DNA of 48,771 nucleotides from Azospirillum humicireducens (GTDB lineage: Bacteria; Pseudomonadota; Alphaproteobacteria; Azospirillales; Azospirillaceae). How positions within the stretch are numbered: the first letter of the stretch is position 1; each line of letters opens with the position of its first letter. The notes under the pieces were generated by a model that saw nothing but the letters and a program-made list of their open reading frames with translations, was not told the origin of the DNA and made no database searches. A program made the position numbers and the translations under genes. The stretch spans positions 169,057-217,827 of the forward strand of contig NZ_CP028903.1 in NCBI RefSeq assembly GCF_001639105.2. Reading direction: 5' to 3'. Below are positions 42,003 through 48,771 of the stretch, one piece after another.

Positions 42003-43058
42003 ATGACCGATCTCGCGCTTGAGAAGGCCGGAACCGCCACGGTGCGCCGCCTCTCCCCCGCCCCGTTCGGCATCGGTGTCCTGCTGATCGTCGCCTACGG
42101 CGTCCTGCCCCTGGTCGCCAGCGAATATCTGTTCGACGCCATCCTGACGCCCTTCCTGGCGCTGGCGCTGGCCGGGCTGGGGCTGAACATCCTGACCGGC
42201 TATGCCGGGCAGGTGTCGCTGGGATCGTCGGCCTTCATGGCGGTGGGGGCCTATGCCGCCTACAATCTGGCGCTGCGCCTGCCGGGGCTGCCCTTCCTGC
42301 TGGACATCCTGCTGGCCGGGCTGGTCGCCGCCGCGGTCGGGCTGCTGTTCGGCCTGCCCAGCCTGCGGCTGCGCGGCTTCTACCTCGCCGTCTCGACGCT
42401 GGCCGCCCAGTTCTTCGTGCAGTGGGTGTTCAACAAGGTCGGCTGGTTTTCCAACAACAGCCCGTCGGGCATCGTCACCGTGCCGCCGCTGTCGGTCGCC
42501 GGCATGCCGCTCGACAGCTCCGCCGGCCGCTACCTGTTCGCGCTCGGCGTGGTGACGGCGGTGACGCTGGCGGTGTGGCGGCTGGTGGAAAGCCCGACCG
42601 GCCGCGCCCTGGTCGCCCTGCGCGACCATGAGACGGCGGCGCGGGTCATCGGCATCCCGGTGCTGCGGGTCAAGCTGCTGGCCTTCGCCGTCTCCTCCTT
42701 CATCATCGGGGTGGCCGGCGTGCTGTGGGCCTTCGCCTACCTGCGCACGGTGGAGCCGGCGGGCTTCAACCTCGACCGCTCCTTCCAGATTCTGTTCATC
42801 GTGATCATCGGCGGGCTGGCCTCGCTGCGCGGAGCCTTCCTGGGGGCGGCGCTGATCGTCGTCTTCCCGCTGCTGCTGGCCCGGCTGGGCGAGGCGCTGC
42901 TGGGCGGGCTGTTCGACAGCGGCGTGCTGGAGATGAGCCAGCGCATCGTCCTCGGCCTGCTGATCGTCACCTTCCTGATCGCCGAACCGGCGGGCCTGAC
43001 CGCCCTGCTCGATCGACTGTGGAACCGGATCGCCGGACGCTTCCGCCGCACCGGCTGA
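42003..43058 (+). CDS. livM: Liv-type ABC transporter permease LivM
   Basis: A 351-residue LivM-family permease. It has LGLNILTGYAGQVSLGSSAF, RLRGFYLAVSTLAAQFFVQW, GRALVALRDHETAARVIGIP (the EAA-like coupling loop) and ILFIVIIGGLASLRGAFLGA. ATG 42003 lies 3 nt after livH. Together with LivH it forms the membrane channel of the dimethyl-sulfone-operon importer. The C-terminus ends in a short basic tail (RIAGRFRRTG). Confidence 0.9.
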   Translation: MTDLALEKAGTATVRRLSPAPFGIGVLLIVAYGVLPLVASEYLFDAILTPFLALALAGLGLNILTGYAGQVSLGSSAFMAVGAYAAYNLALRLPGLPFLLDILLAGLVAAAVGLLFGLPSLRLRGFYLAVSTLAAQFFVQWVFNKVGWFSNNSPSGIVTVPPLSVAGMPLDSSAGRYLFALGVVTAVTLAVWRLVESPTGRALVALRDHETAARVIGIPVLRVKLLAFAVSSFIIGVAGVLWAFAYLRTVEPAGFNLDRSFQILFIVIIGGLASLRGAFLGAALIVVFPLLLARLGEALLGGLFDSGVLEMSQRIVLGLLIVTFLIAEPAGLTALLDRLWNRIAGRFRRTG

Positions 43059-43106
43059 CGACTCCTCCTTTTTCAAAAACCGCCCTTTCCAACGGAGACA
43101 CACCAG

Positions 43107-44468
43107 ATGTCGCGTCCGAACACCCGTCCCTTGTTCCGAAAGACGCTGTCCCTGAAGGCCGCCCTGCTGGGCGCGCTGCTCGGCACCGCCGCCCTGCTGC
43201 CCGCCGCCGCCCAGGCCGACGAGCAGTATTTCCCGCTGCAAAGCTACCGCGTCGGTCCCTATGCGGCCGGCGGCACCGGCTTCTTCGGCGGCTTCATCGA
43301 CTATCTGACCCTGGTCAACAACCGGGACGGCGGCGTCAACGGCGTCAAGCTGACCTGGGACGAGTGCGAGACCCAGTATGAGGTCGAGCGCGGCGTCGAA
43401 TGCTACAAGCGGCAGAAGAACCGGCCCGGCGTCGCTGCTTGGAACCCGCTGTCGGTCGGCATCGCCTATGCCATGATCGACGATGTCGGCCGCGACAAGG
43501 TTCCGTTGATCACCGTCAACCACGGCCGCACCGACAGCACCGACGGCCGCGTCTTCAAATATGTCTTCCCGCTGCTGCTGAACCCCTACAGCGAAAGCTC
43601 GGGCATCGTGAACTACATCGGCACGCGGGAAGGCGGGCTGGAGAAGCTGAAGGGCAAGAAGATCGTGGTGCTCTACCACGGCTCGCCCTACGGCAAGGAG
43701 ACCATTCCGATCTACCAGCTGCTGGCCGAGAAATACGGCTTCTCGGTCGAGCAGGTCGAGGTGCCGCATCCGGGCAACGAACAGCAGTCGCAATGGCTGT
43801 CGATCCGCCGGACCAAGCCCGACTATGTGGTCCTGCGCGGCTGGGGCGTGATGAATCCGGTGGCGCTGAAGACCGCGCAGAAGGTCGGCTTCCCGGCCGA
43901 CCGCATCATCGGCAACGTCTGGTCCAATTCCGAGGAGGACGTGATCCCGGCCGGCGACGCCGCCAAGGGCTACACCGCCATCACCACCCAGGCGTCGGGT
44001 GCGGACTATCCGGTGCTGCAGGAGATCGCGAAGACGGTCTATGGCGCCGGCAAGGGCAATCTGGACGACAAGAAGCGGATCGGCAGCGTCTATCACAATC
44101 TCGGCATCGTGAACGGCATCCTGAACGTCGAGGCGGTGCGCATCGCCCAGGACAAGTTCGGCAAGCGGACCCTGACCGGCGACGAGGTGCGCTGGGGCTT
44201 CGAGCATCTGCGGCTCGATCCCGCACGGGTCGAGGCGCTGGGCGCCAAGGGCCTGTTCCATTCCATCAACGTCAGCGTCGCCAACCATGAAGGCGAAGGG
44301 CGCGTGACCTTCCAGCAGTGGGACGGCGCCAAGTGGAAGGTGGTGTCCGACTGGATCGCCCCGGACTGGGCGCTGCTGCGCCCGATAATCGAGAAGTCGT
44401 CGCTGGCCTACGCCGCCGAGCACGGCATCCAGGTCCGCGACCCCGCCGCCGAAGACGCGAGCAACTGA
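43107..44468 (+). CDS. Liv-type ABC transporter substrate-binding protein
   Basis: A 453-residue type I binding protein, longer than usual LivK. The leader (MSRPNTRPLFRKTLSLKAAL to AAAQA-DEQ) is a normal Sec signal. The mature part has YRVGPYAAGGTGFFGGFIDY, LTWDECETQYEVERGVECYK and VYHNLGIVNGILNVEAVRIA. The cysteine pair in DECETQYEVERGVEC is probably disulfide-bonded. This sub-branch is distinct from the two receptors at 23675-26077. CGGAGACAC precedes ATG 43107. It is the only receptor of this importer, so its ligand should be the sulfur compound fed to SfnG/SfnB or a precursor; that is inferred from context. Confidence 0.87.
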   Translation: MSRPNTRPLFRKTLSLKAALLGALLGTAALLPAAAQADEQYFPLQSYRVGPYAAGGTGFFGGFIDYLTLVNNRDGGVNGVKLTWDECETQYEVERGVECYKRQKNRPGVAAWNPLSVGIAYAMIDDVGRDKVPLITVNHGRTDSTDGRVFKYVFPLLLNPYSESSGIVNYIGTREGGLEKLKGKKIVVLYHGSPYGKETIPIYQLLAEKYGFSVEQVEVPHPGNEQQSQWLSIRRTKPDYVVLRGWGVMNPVALKTAQKVGFPADRIIGNVWSNSEEDVIPAGDAAKGYTAITTQASGADYPVLQEIAKTVYGAGKGNLDDKKRIGSVYHNLGIVNGILNVEAVRIAQDKFGKRTLTGDEVRWGFEHLRLDPARVEALGAKGLFHSINVSVANHEGEGRVTFQQWDGAKWKVVSDWIAPDWALLRPIIEKSSLAYAAEHGIQVRDPAAEDASN

Positions 44469-44494
44469 CCGCAGCCCGGAGGAGTCCCGCCGCC

Positions 44495-45286
44495 ATGACG
44501 ATTCACGAGGTGCTGCTGTCGCTGGACGGGGTCGAGGCGACCTACAACCACGCCATCCGTGCGCTGTCCGGCGTCAGCCTGACCGTGCGGACAGGGGAGA
44601 TCGTCGCCCTGCTCGGCGCCAACGGTGCCGGCAAGACCACGGCCCTGAAGGCGCTGTCCGGCCTGCTGCCGGCGGAGCGCGGCCAGATCGCCGCCGGCAG
44701 CATCGTCTATGACGGTGAGGACGCCACCCGCCGCAGCCCGGCCGAACTGGTGCGCGCGGGGCTGGTGCAGGTGCTGGAAGGGCGGCACTGCTTCCGCTCC
44801 CTGACCGTCGAGGACAATCTGATTGTCGGCGGTCAGGTGCGAGGTCTGGACCGCGCCGCCCTGCGCTCCGAGCTGGAGCGCATCTATGCCCTGTTCCCCC
44901 GGCTGCGCGAGAGGCGCAGAACCCCCGCCGGCCTGACATCGGGCGGGGAGCAACAGATGACGGCCATCGGCCGGGCGCTGATGGCGCGGCCCCGGCTGCT
45001 GGTGCTGGACGAGCCGTCGATGGGCCTCGCCCCGCTGGTGGTCGAAGGCATCTTCGCCGCGCTGAAGCGCCTGAACCGCGAGGAGGGGCTGTCGATCCTG
45101 GTGGCCGAACAGAATTCCACCGTCGCCCTGCGCCATGCCGACCGCGCCAGCGTGCTGGAGACCGGCCGCACCGTGCTGGACGGCTCCGCCGCCGACCTGC
45201 GCGAACGCGACGACATCAAGGCCTTCTATCTGGGCTTCGGTGTCGGCAGTTCCACCGCCGCCGCAACCACCCCTACCGCTGCCTGA
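44495..45286 (+). CDS. livF: Liv-type ABC transporter ATP-binding protein LivF
   Basis: A 263-residue LivF-family ATPase. It has VEATYNHAIRALSGVSLTVR, Walker A GANGAGKTT, LVQVLEGRHCFRSLTVEDNL, signature TSGGEQQM, Walker B LLVLDEP and VAEQNSTVALRHADRASVLE. ATG 44495 follows CCGGAGGAGT. The last 16 residues are a Ser/Thr/Ala/Pro tail. It lies 26 nt after the binding-protein gene and 36 nt before sfnB, completing the importer. Confidence 0.9.
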   Translation: MTIHEVLLSLDGVEATYNHAIRALSGVSLTVRTGEIVALLGANGAGKTTALKALSGLLPAERGQIAAGSIVYDGEDATRRSPAELVRAGLVQVLEGRHCFRSLTVEDNLIVGGQVRGLDRAALRSELERIYALFPRLRERRRTPAGLTSGGEQQMTAIGRALMARPRLLVLDEPSMGLAPLVVEGIFAALKRLNREEGLSILVAEQNSTVALRHADRASVLETGRTVLDGSAADLRERDDIKAFYLGFGVGSSTAAATTPTAA

Positions 45287-45322
45287 GCGGACCAACCCGA
45301 AACCGATAAAGGATACGAGACG

Positions 45323-46585
45323 ATGAGCACTGCCGTTCTCGACACAGCCCCCAAAACCGCCGATCCCGCGCCACAGGGCGTCCCCGGCCTGCCCCGCCCG
45401 ACCAAGCCCGCCCACGTCATCAAGGACGACGCCGAAGCCATCGCGGTGGCGGAGGCGCTGGCCCGCGAGGTCGTCGGCACCGCATCGAAGCGTGACCGCG
45501 AGCGCATCCTGCCGGTGGCGGAACTGGACGCCTTCTCGCAGAGCGGCCTGTGGTCGATCAACGTGCCGAAGGCCTTCGGCGGGCCGGAGGTCTCCTATGC
45601 GACGCTGGCCAGGGTGGTGCAGATCGTCGCGGCGGCCGACCCCTCGCTGTCGCAGATCTCGCAGAACCATCTGGGCGTGGTCGCCGCCATCCGCACCGTG
45701 TCGGACGAGGCGCAGCAGCGCCTGCTGTTCGGCGAGGTGCTGACGGGCATCCGCTTCGGCAACGCCTTTTCCGAGTTCGGCACCAAGCGCGCCGCCGACT
45801 TCGCCACCAGCTTCACCGACGAAGGCGACCATGTGCTGGTGACCGGCCGCAAATTCTACTCGACCGGCGCCCTGCTCGCCCATCTGGTTCCCATCGTCGC
45901 GGTGGACGACCAGGGCCGCGCCTGGTACGCCATCGCCGACCGCAACGCCCCCGGCCTGACGGTGATCGACGACTGGTCGGGCTTCGGCCAGCGCACCACC
46001 GCCAGCGGCACGGTGATCCTCGACAGGGTCAAGGTGCCGAAGACGCATCTGGTGCCCGGCTACAAGGGCTACGAGACGCCGACCGCCGACGGCGCCATCT
46101 TCCAGATCATCCAGGTCGCGGTCGACAACGGCATCGCCGAGGCGGCGATCCGCGACACGCTGGAGTTCGTGCGCAACCGCAGCCGCCCCTGGGTGGACAG
46201 CGGGCAGGACCGGGCGTCGGACGATCCCTATACCATCCAGGCGGTCGGCCGCCTGACGCTGCGGCTGCACGCCGCCGAAGCATTGCAGGAGAAGGCTGGC
46301 CTCGCGGTGGATGCCGCCGTCGCCGCCCCCGGTGCTGAAACCGTCGCCAAGGCCCAACTGGCGGTGGCGGAGGCGAAGATCCTCAGCACCGAAATCGCGC
46401 TTGAGGCGAGCAGCACCCTGTTCGAACTGGCCGGAACCCGTTCCGTCCTGGCCGAGCATAACTTCGACCGGCATTGGCGCAACGCCCGCACCCACACGCT
46501 GCATGACCCGGTGCGCTGGAAATACGCCATCCTCGGCAACCACGCCCTGAACGGCGTCAACCCGCCGCTCCATGCCTGGAGTTGA
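45323..46585 (+). CDS. sfnB: SfnB-family sulfur acquisition oxidoreductase
   Basis: A 420-residue acyl-CoA-dehydrogenase-fold protein. It has the SfnB hallmarks PAHVIKDDAEAIAVAEALA, GLWSINVPKAFGGPEVSYAT, ADPSLSQISQNHLGVVAAIR, VTGRKFYSTGALLAHLVPIV and RHWRNARTHTLHDPVRWKYA. SfnB is required for dimethyl sulfone use in Pseudomonas under SfnR control; its exact reaction is not settled to my knowledge. AAAGGATA precedes ATG 45323. It is the last gene of the operon beginning with msuE, 36 nt after livF. It shares the RTHTLHDP-type motif with the protein at 32638. Confidence 0.92.
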   Translation: MSTAVLDTAPKTADPAPQGVPGLPRPTKPAHVIKDDAEAIAVAEALAREVVGTASKRDRERILPVAELDAFSQSGLWSINVPKAFGGPEVSYATLARVVQIVAAADPSLSQISQNHLGVVAAIRTVSDEAQQRLLFGEVLTGIRFGNAFSEFGTKRAADFATSFTDEGDHVLVTGRKFYSTGALLAHLVPIVAVDDQGRAWYAIADRNAPGLTVIDDWSGFGQRTTASGTVILDRVKVPKTHLVPGYKGYETPTADGAIFQIIQVAVDNGIAEAAIRDTLEFVRNRSRPWVDSGQDRASDDPYTIQAVGRLTLRLHAAEALQEKAGLAVDAAVAAPGAETVAKAQLAVAEAKILSTEIALEASSTLFELAGTRSVLAEHNFDRHWRNARTHTLHDPVRWKYAILGNHALNGVNPPLHAWS

Positions 46586-46596
46586 CGGGGCGGGAT

Positions 46597-46646
46597 CGGT
46601 GCGGCGGCCGGCCATGGGCATCACCCCGTTGGTCAGGCCGCCACCG
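46597..46646 (+). terminator. Imperfect hairpin downstream of sfnB
   Basis: CGGTGCGGCGGCC (46597-46609) can pair, with one bulged base, with GGCCGCCACCG (46636-46646) across a 26-nt loop, 12 nt after the sfnB stop. There is no U-tract. It is a possible operon-end structure. Confidence 0.35.
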
Positions 46647-46915
46647 GACCCTGGAAGAGGCTGCGGGCGTCGCCAACGGATCAGATGGTCAAAACCTCGA
46701 TCCTTCCGATCTCGCCGCCCGCCAATTCGTGGGTTTCGCGTAGGGTCTGGGCAAGCCTCCAACACCAGCGCCGAACCATGTGTGGACGGCTCCTCTGGCG
46801 CAAGAGGGAAATCCGCACTGACTGGCCGGGAAAGGATGCATCCATGTGTCCCGCCCTTTGTCGCAGCCGCTGGCTGCTGGCCTTGATGAAGTCCGCGGAT
46901 CGACGCCCAAATCAC

Positions 46916-47092
46916 CTCATCGCGCTCGGCGGCGGTGCAGTCGGCAACCTGACCGCCGGTCAACAGGAAGGCGAGCGGCCGACCGCGCGGATCGCTCAGG
47001 GCCTGGATTTTGGTGGTTCGTCCGCCATGGGACCGTCTGATGGCCTGGGCGCGCTCCCCCCTGATCTTGCCCCGGTTCGGCTGAACACGCTC
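46916..47092 (-). pseudogene. IS5-family transposase fragment
   Basis: The minus strand encodes a continuous 59-codon piece containing NRGKIRGERAQAIRRSHGG, RTTKIQALSDPRGRPLAFLL and TGGQVADCTAAERDE. This is the central part of IS5/IS427-type transposases (GGRTTKIHALTD..GRP.AFLLTGGQVADCTAA). The start, the remaining catalytic parts and clear terminal inverted repeats are missing, so it is a dead remnant. It marks an old insertion at the right border of the sulfur gene island. Confidence 0.8.
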
Positions 47093-47227
47093 CGAATGTC
47101 CCGGAGCCCCAGCGAGGCACGGCTCACCATGATGTAGATTGAAGTGAGGTTGACGACAGGACGTTCGCCGCCGCCCCTCCCCTCACCTCTTTGCAGCAAA
47201 GTTTTCCTCTCATGTCGATCTATCGAT

Positions 47228-47242
47228 TGCGAATGATTCGCA
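47228..47242. promoter_or_regulatory. Fur-box-like 7-1-7 palindrome
   Basis: TGCGAAT-G-ATTCGCA is a perfect 7-1-7 dyad, in the form of Fur or Fur-like iron boxes. It lies 52 nt upstream of the ECF sigma factor ATG and overlaps the expected promoter, implying iron-repressed expression of the sigma/anti-sigma pair. Confidence 0.75.
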
Positions 47243-47293
47243 TACGTGGTTAGGAATGACGCTCACGGATTGGGAACGGGTGTTGCCGAGGTC

Positions 47294-47800
47294 ATGGCTG
47301 AACGAGACCGGACGTCCCTGCTGGGTCTGTTGCTCGACCATTACGAGGAGATGACGGGCCATCTGGCTCGGCGCCTGGGGTCGCTCTGCCTGGCCGAGGA
47401 TGTCGTGCAGGACACCTATCTGCGCCTGCGCAGCCTCTCCGCGCTGCCGGACATCGACAATCCGCGTTCCTACCTGTACCGCATGGCCGACAATATCGCA
47501 TTGGACCGCATGCGCGCGGAATCCCGTCGGGGACGGCGCTTCGCCCCGGCCGAACTGGGACTCGACCAGCCGCTGGACGAGCCGGACGCCGAAACGACCC
47601 TGGAGCACAAGCAACGGCTGGAGCGGCTGAGCTCGGCGCTTGCCGAACTGCCGCCGCGCTGCCGGGAAGTGTTTCTGCTTCACAAATTCGATGGCTTGAG
47701 CCATGCCGACATTGCCGCCCGCCTCGGCATCTCGCGCAGCATGGTGGAGAAGCATGTCATGAAGGCCTTGGCCCATTGCCGCGACCGGCTGGCGCTCTGA
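47294..47800 (+). CDS. FecI-type ECF RNA polymerase sigma factor
   Basis: A 168-residue sigma-70-family ECF factor. Region 2 reads LAEDVVQDTYLRLRSLSAL and YLYRMADNIALDRMRAESRR. Region 4 reads LPPRCREVFLLHKFDGLSHA, DIAARLGISRSMVEKHVMKA. I chose ATG 47294, with GAGG just upstream. A GTG at 47246 would start immediately next to the Fur box and is unlikely. The stop overlaps the fecR-like start (TGATG). FecI-type factors switch on TonB-dependent siderophore or haem uptake genes; the target receptor would be expected just beyond the window. Confidence 0.9.
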   Translation: MAERDRTSLLGLLLDHYEEMTGHLARRLGSLCLAEDVVQDTYLRLRSLSALPDIDNPRSYLYRMADNIALDRMRAESRRGRRFAPAELGLDQPLDEPDAETTLEHKQRLERLSSALAELPPRCREVFLLHKFDGLSHADIAARLGISRSMVEKHVMKALAHCRDRLAL

Positions 47801-48747
47801 TGGACCGGAACCGAGAGCAGCCTGCCTTACCGGAGGATCCGCGCGACGCGGCGCTGGCCTGGTTCGTTCGTCTGGAGTCCGGGGACGCCGGCCCGGCGGA
47901 TCGGCGGGCCCTCGCCCATTGGCTGGCGCAGGATCCGGCACACCGCCGTGAATATGACCGGCTGGCCGGGGTGTGGGGCGATCTGGACCAGGTGCCCGAT
48001 CCGCGCAACAACCGCCGGACCGTGACGACGCGGCGTCGTTTGCTGGCGTTCGGAGTGGCGGGCGGGACGGCGGCCTGCGCCGCGGCGATGGGCGGCGCGG
48101 TCGTGCTGACCGGCTGGCCGGGCGAGGTGAAGACCGGCATCGGCGAACGGCGGACGATGGCGCTCGCCGACGGCTCGGTCATTACCCTGGATGCTGCCAG
48201 CACGCTGTCCATCGATTTCACAGCCGAGGAACGGCGGGTCCGCCTGACCGCGGGACGGGCGCATTTCGTTGCCGCCCCCAACCCGGATCGCCCCTTCGTC
48301 GTGTCGTGTGCCAACGGGCACGTCTCCACCGTCGACGCCAGCTTCGTGGTGCATCGCTGTCCGGACTCCATCGTGGTGGCGGTGGAGGCCGGAACGGCCA
48401 GCCTGACCGCCGGCACCGCGACTCCCCTGTCCATCGCCGCCGGGCAGAGCCGGTCCTACGGCCCCGATGGCCCCAGCCCGCTGCTGAACCAGGGCGTGGG
48501 GGTGGAAAGCGCATGGCGGCAGGGCCGTCTGGTCTTTCAGGGACAGCCGCTCGACGCGGTGATCGCCGACCTTAACCGCTACCATCCCGACCGCATCATG
48601 CTGTGGGACCGGCCGCTCGCCGGCCTGCGCTTCGACGGCAGCGTGGACATCAGCCGGCCGGATGCCGCCTTGAACGCCATTCTCCGCATGCTCCCCCTGC
48701 GCACGCTGCGTCCATTTCCCGGCTTGGTGATCATTCGTTCCGCCTAA
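47800..48747 (+). CDS. FecR-type anti-sigma/signal transducer
   Basis: A 315-residue FecR-family protein. The N-terminal cytoplasmic DUF4880 part (about 10-60: ALAWFVRLESGDAGPADRRA, LAHWLAQDPAHRREYDRLAG) binds the sigma factor. A single membrane segment follows at about 80-105 (RRLLAFGVAGGTAACAAAMG). The periplasmic FecR domain (about 115-215) has GIGERRTMALADGSVITLDA and RLTAGRAHFVA. The C-terminal STN-like DUF4974 part has GRLVFQGQPLDAVIADLNRY and interacts with the outer-membrane receptor. ATG 47800 overlaps the sigma-factor stop. Confidence 0.92.
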   Translation: MDRNREQPALPEDPRDAALAWFVRLESGDAGPADRRALAHWLAQDPAHRREYDRLAGVWGDLDQVPDPRNNRRTVTTRRRLLAFGVAGGTAACAAAMGGAVVLTGWPGEVKTGIGERRTMALADGSVITLDAASTLSIDFTAEERRVRLTAGRAHFVAAPNPDRPFVVSCANGHVSTVDASFVVHRCPDSIVVAVEAGTASLTAGTATPLSIAAGQSRSYGPDGPSPLLNQGVGVESAWRQGRLVFQGQPLDAVIADLNRYHPDRIMLWDRPLAGLRFDGSVDISRPDAALNAILRMLPLRTLRPFPGLVIIRSA

Positions 48748-48771
48748 GCAGGTTTCTCCAGATCGGGCCAC

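Larger units (their letters stand above)
46586..47227. other. Gene-poor gap with decayed mobile-element sequence
   Basis: Between sfnB and the Fur box there is no intact gene. The left part (46586-46915) holds the hairpin described separately and otherwise nothing I recognise. The right part holds a transposase remnant (46916-47092). Reading frames elsewhere in the gap are short and lack homology. Confidence 0.6.

Noticed and set aside
38943..44423. A minus-strand open frame of about 1,800 codons
   Set aside because: It is antisense to sfnG and the liv genes, which have clear homology. Its Arg/Gln/His/Gly-rich composition is typical of the mirror frame of GC-rich genes.
44408..46963. A minus-strand open frame of about 850 codons
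   Set aside because: It is antisense to livF and sfnB; only its first codons (over 46916-46963) are meaningful, as part of the IS5 transposase remnant.

Overview
The window is GC-rich, densely coded DNA (upstream gaps are conspicuously AT-rich) that looks like an alphaproteobacterium, most likely an Azospirillum-type Rhodospirillales. That taxonomic guess rests on composition and gene style only. Almost everything in it concerns acquisition of sulfur from organic compounds: taurine, alkanesulfonates, dimethyl sulfone and probably thiols. It holds six ABC import systems, one orphan binding protein, three luciferase-like FMNH2-dependent monooxygenases, three acyl-CoA-dehydrogenase-fold oxidoreductases, a flavin reductase, a thiol dioxygenase and a four-domain rhodanese.

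Layout. (A) 1-1435, minus: the end of a taurine transporter operon (tauA and a truncated tauB). (B) 1838-10194, plus: a small membrane peptide, a PaaK-like CoA ligase, a RutE-like nitroreductase, a permease and ATPase, a thiol dioxygenase, a quadruple rhodanese, a binding protein and a LysR regulator. (C) 10323-17348, plus: an ssuC-B-A-type importer, an SsuD-like monooxygenase, a class II aldolase-like protein, an orphan binding protein and an acyl-CoA-dehydrogenase-like flavoprotein. (D) 27344-17510, minus: a GntR/UTRA regulator, a small protein, two tandem paralogous Liv-type binding proteins, a fused LivH-LivM permease, LivG, LivF, an FAD monooxygenase and a fused CMD/alkylhydroperoxidase protein. 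(E) 27548-32590, plus: a sulfonate-type ATPase, binding protein and permease followed by a DUF3604/PHP-like protein, ending in a strong hairpin.

(F) 38192-32638, minus: a sigma-54 activator, then an amidohydrolase-like protein, canonical SsuD and an acyl-CoA-dehydrogenase-like protein. (G) 38488-46585, plus: msuE, sfnG, a complete Liv-type importer and sfnB, probably one long dimethyl-sulfone operon. (H) 46586-48771: a degenerate IS5-type transposase fragment, then a Fur-box-preceded FecI/FecR pair.

The most striking element is the regulator at 36018-38192. It is a GAFTGA-containing sigma-54 activator with a Fis-type helix-turn-helix, fused at its C-terminus to a complete SsuA/TauA-like solute-binding domain without a signal peptide. 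It sits between two gene sets that each have a well-formed -24/-12 promoter (35881-35895 minus; 38432-38446 plus). Each promoter has, about 90-120 bp upstream of the predicted start, a copy of the same dyad, CTGTTGCA-N2-TGCAGC. This reads as a self-contained circuit: a cytoplasmic sulfonate (or sulfur-metabolite) sensor fused to its activator, firing a divergent SsuD/SfnG regulon. That is inference from sequence; no searches or experiments were run.
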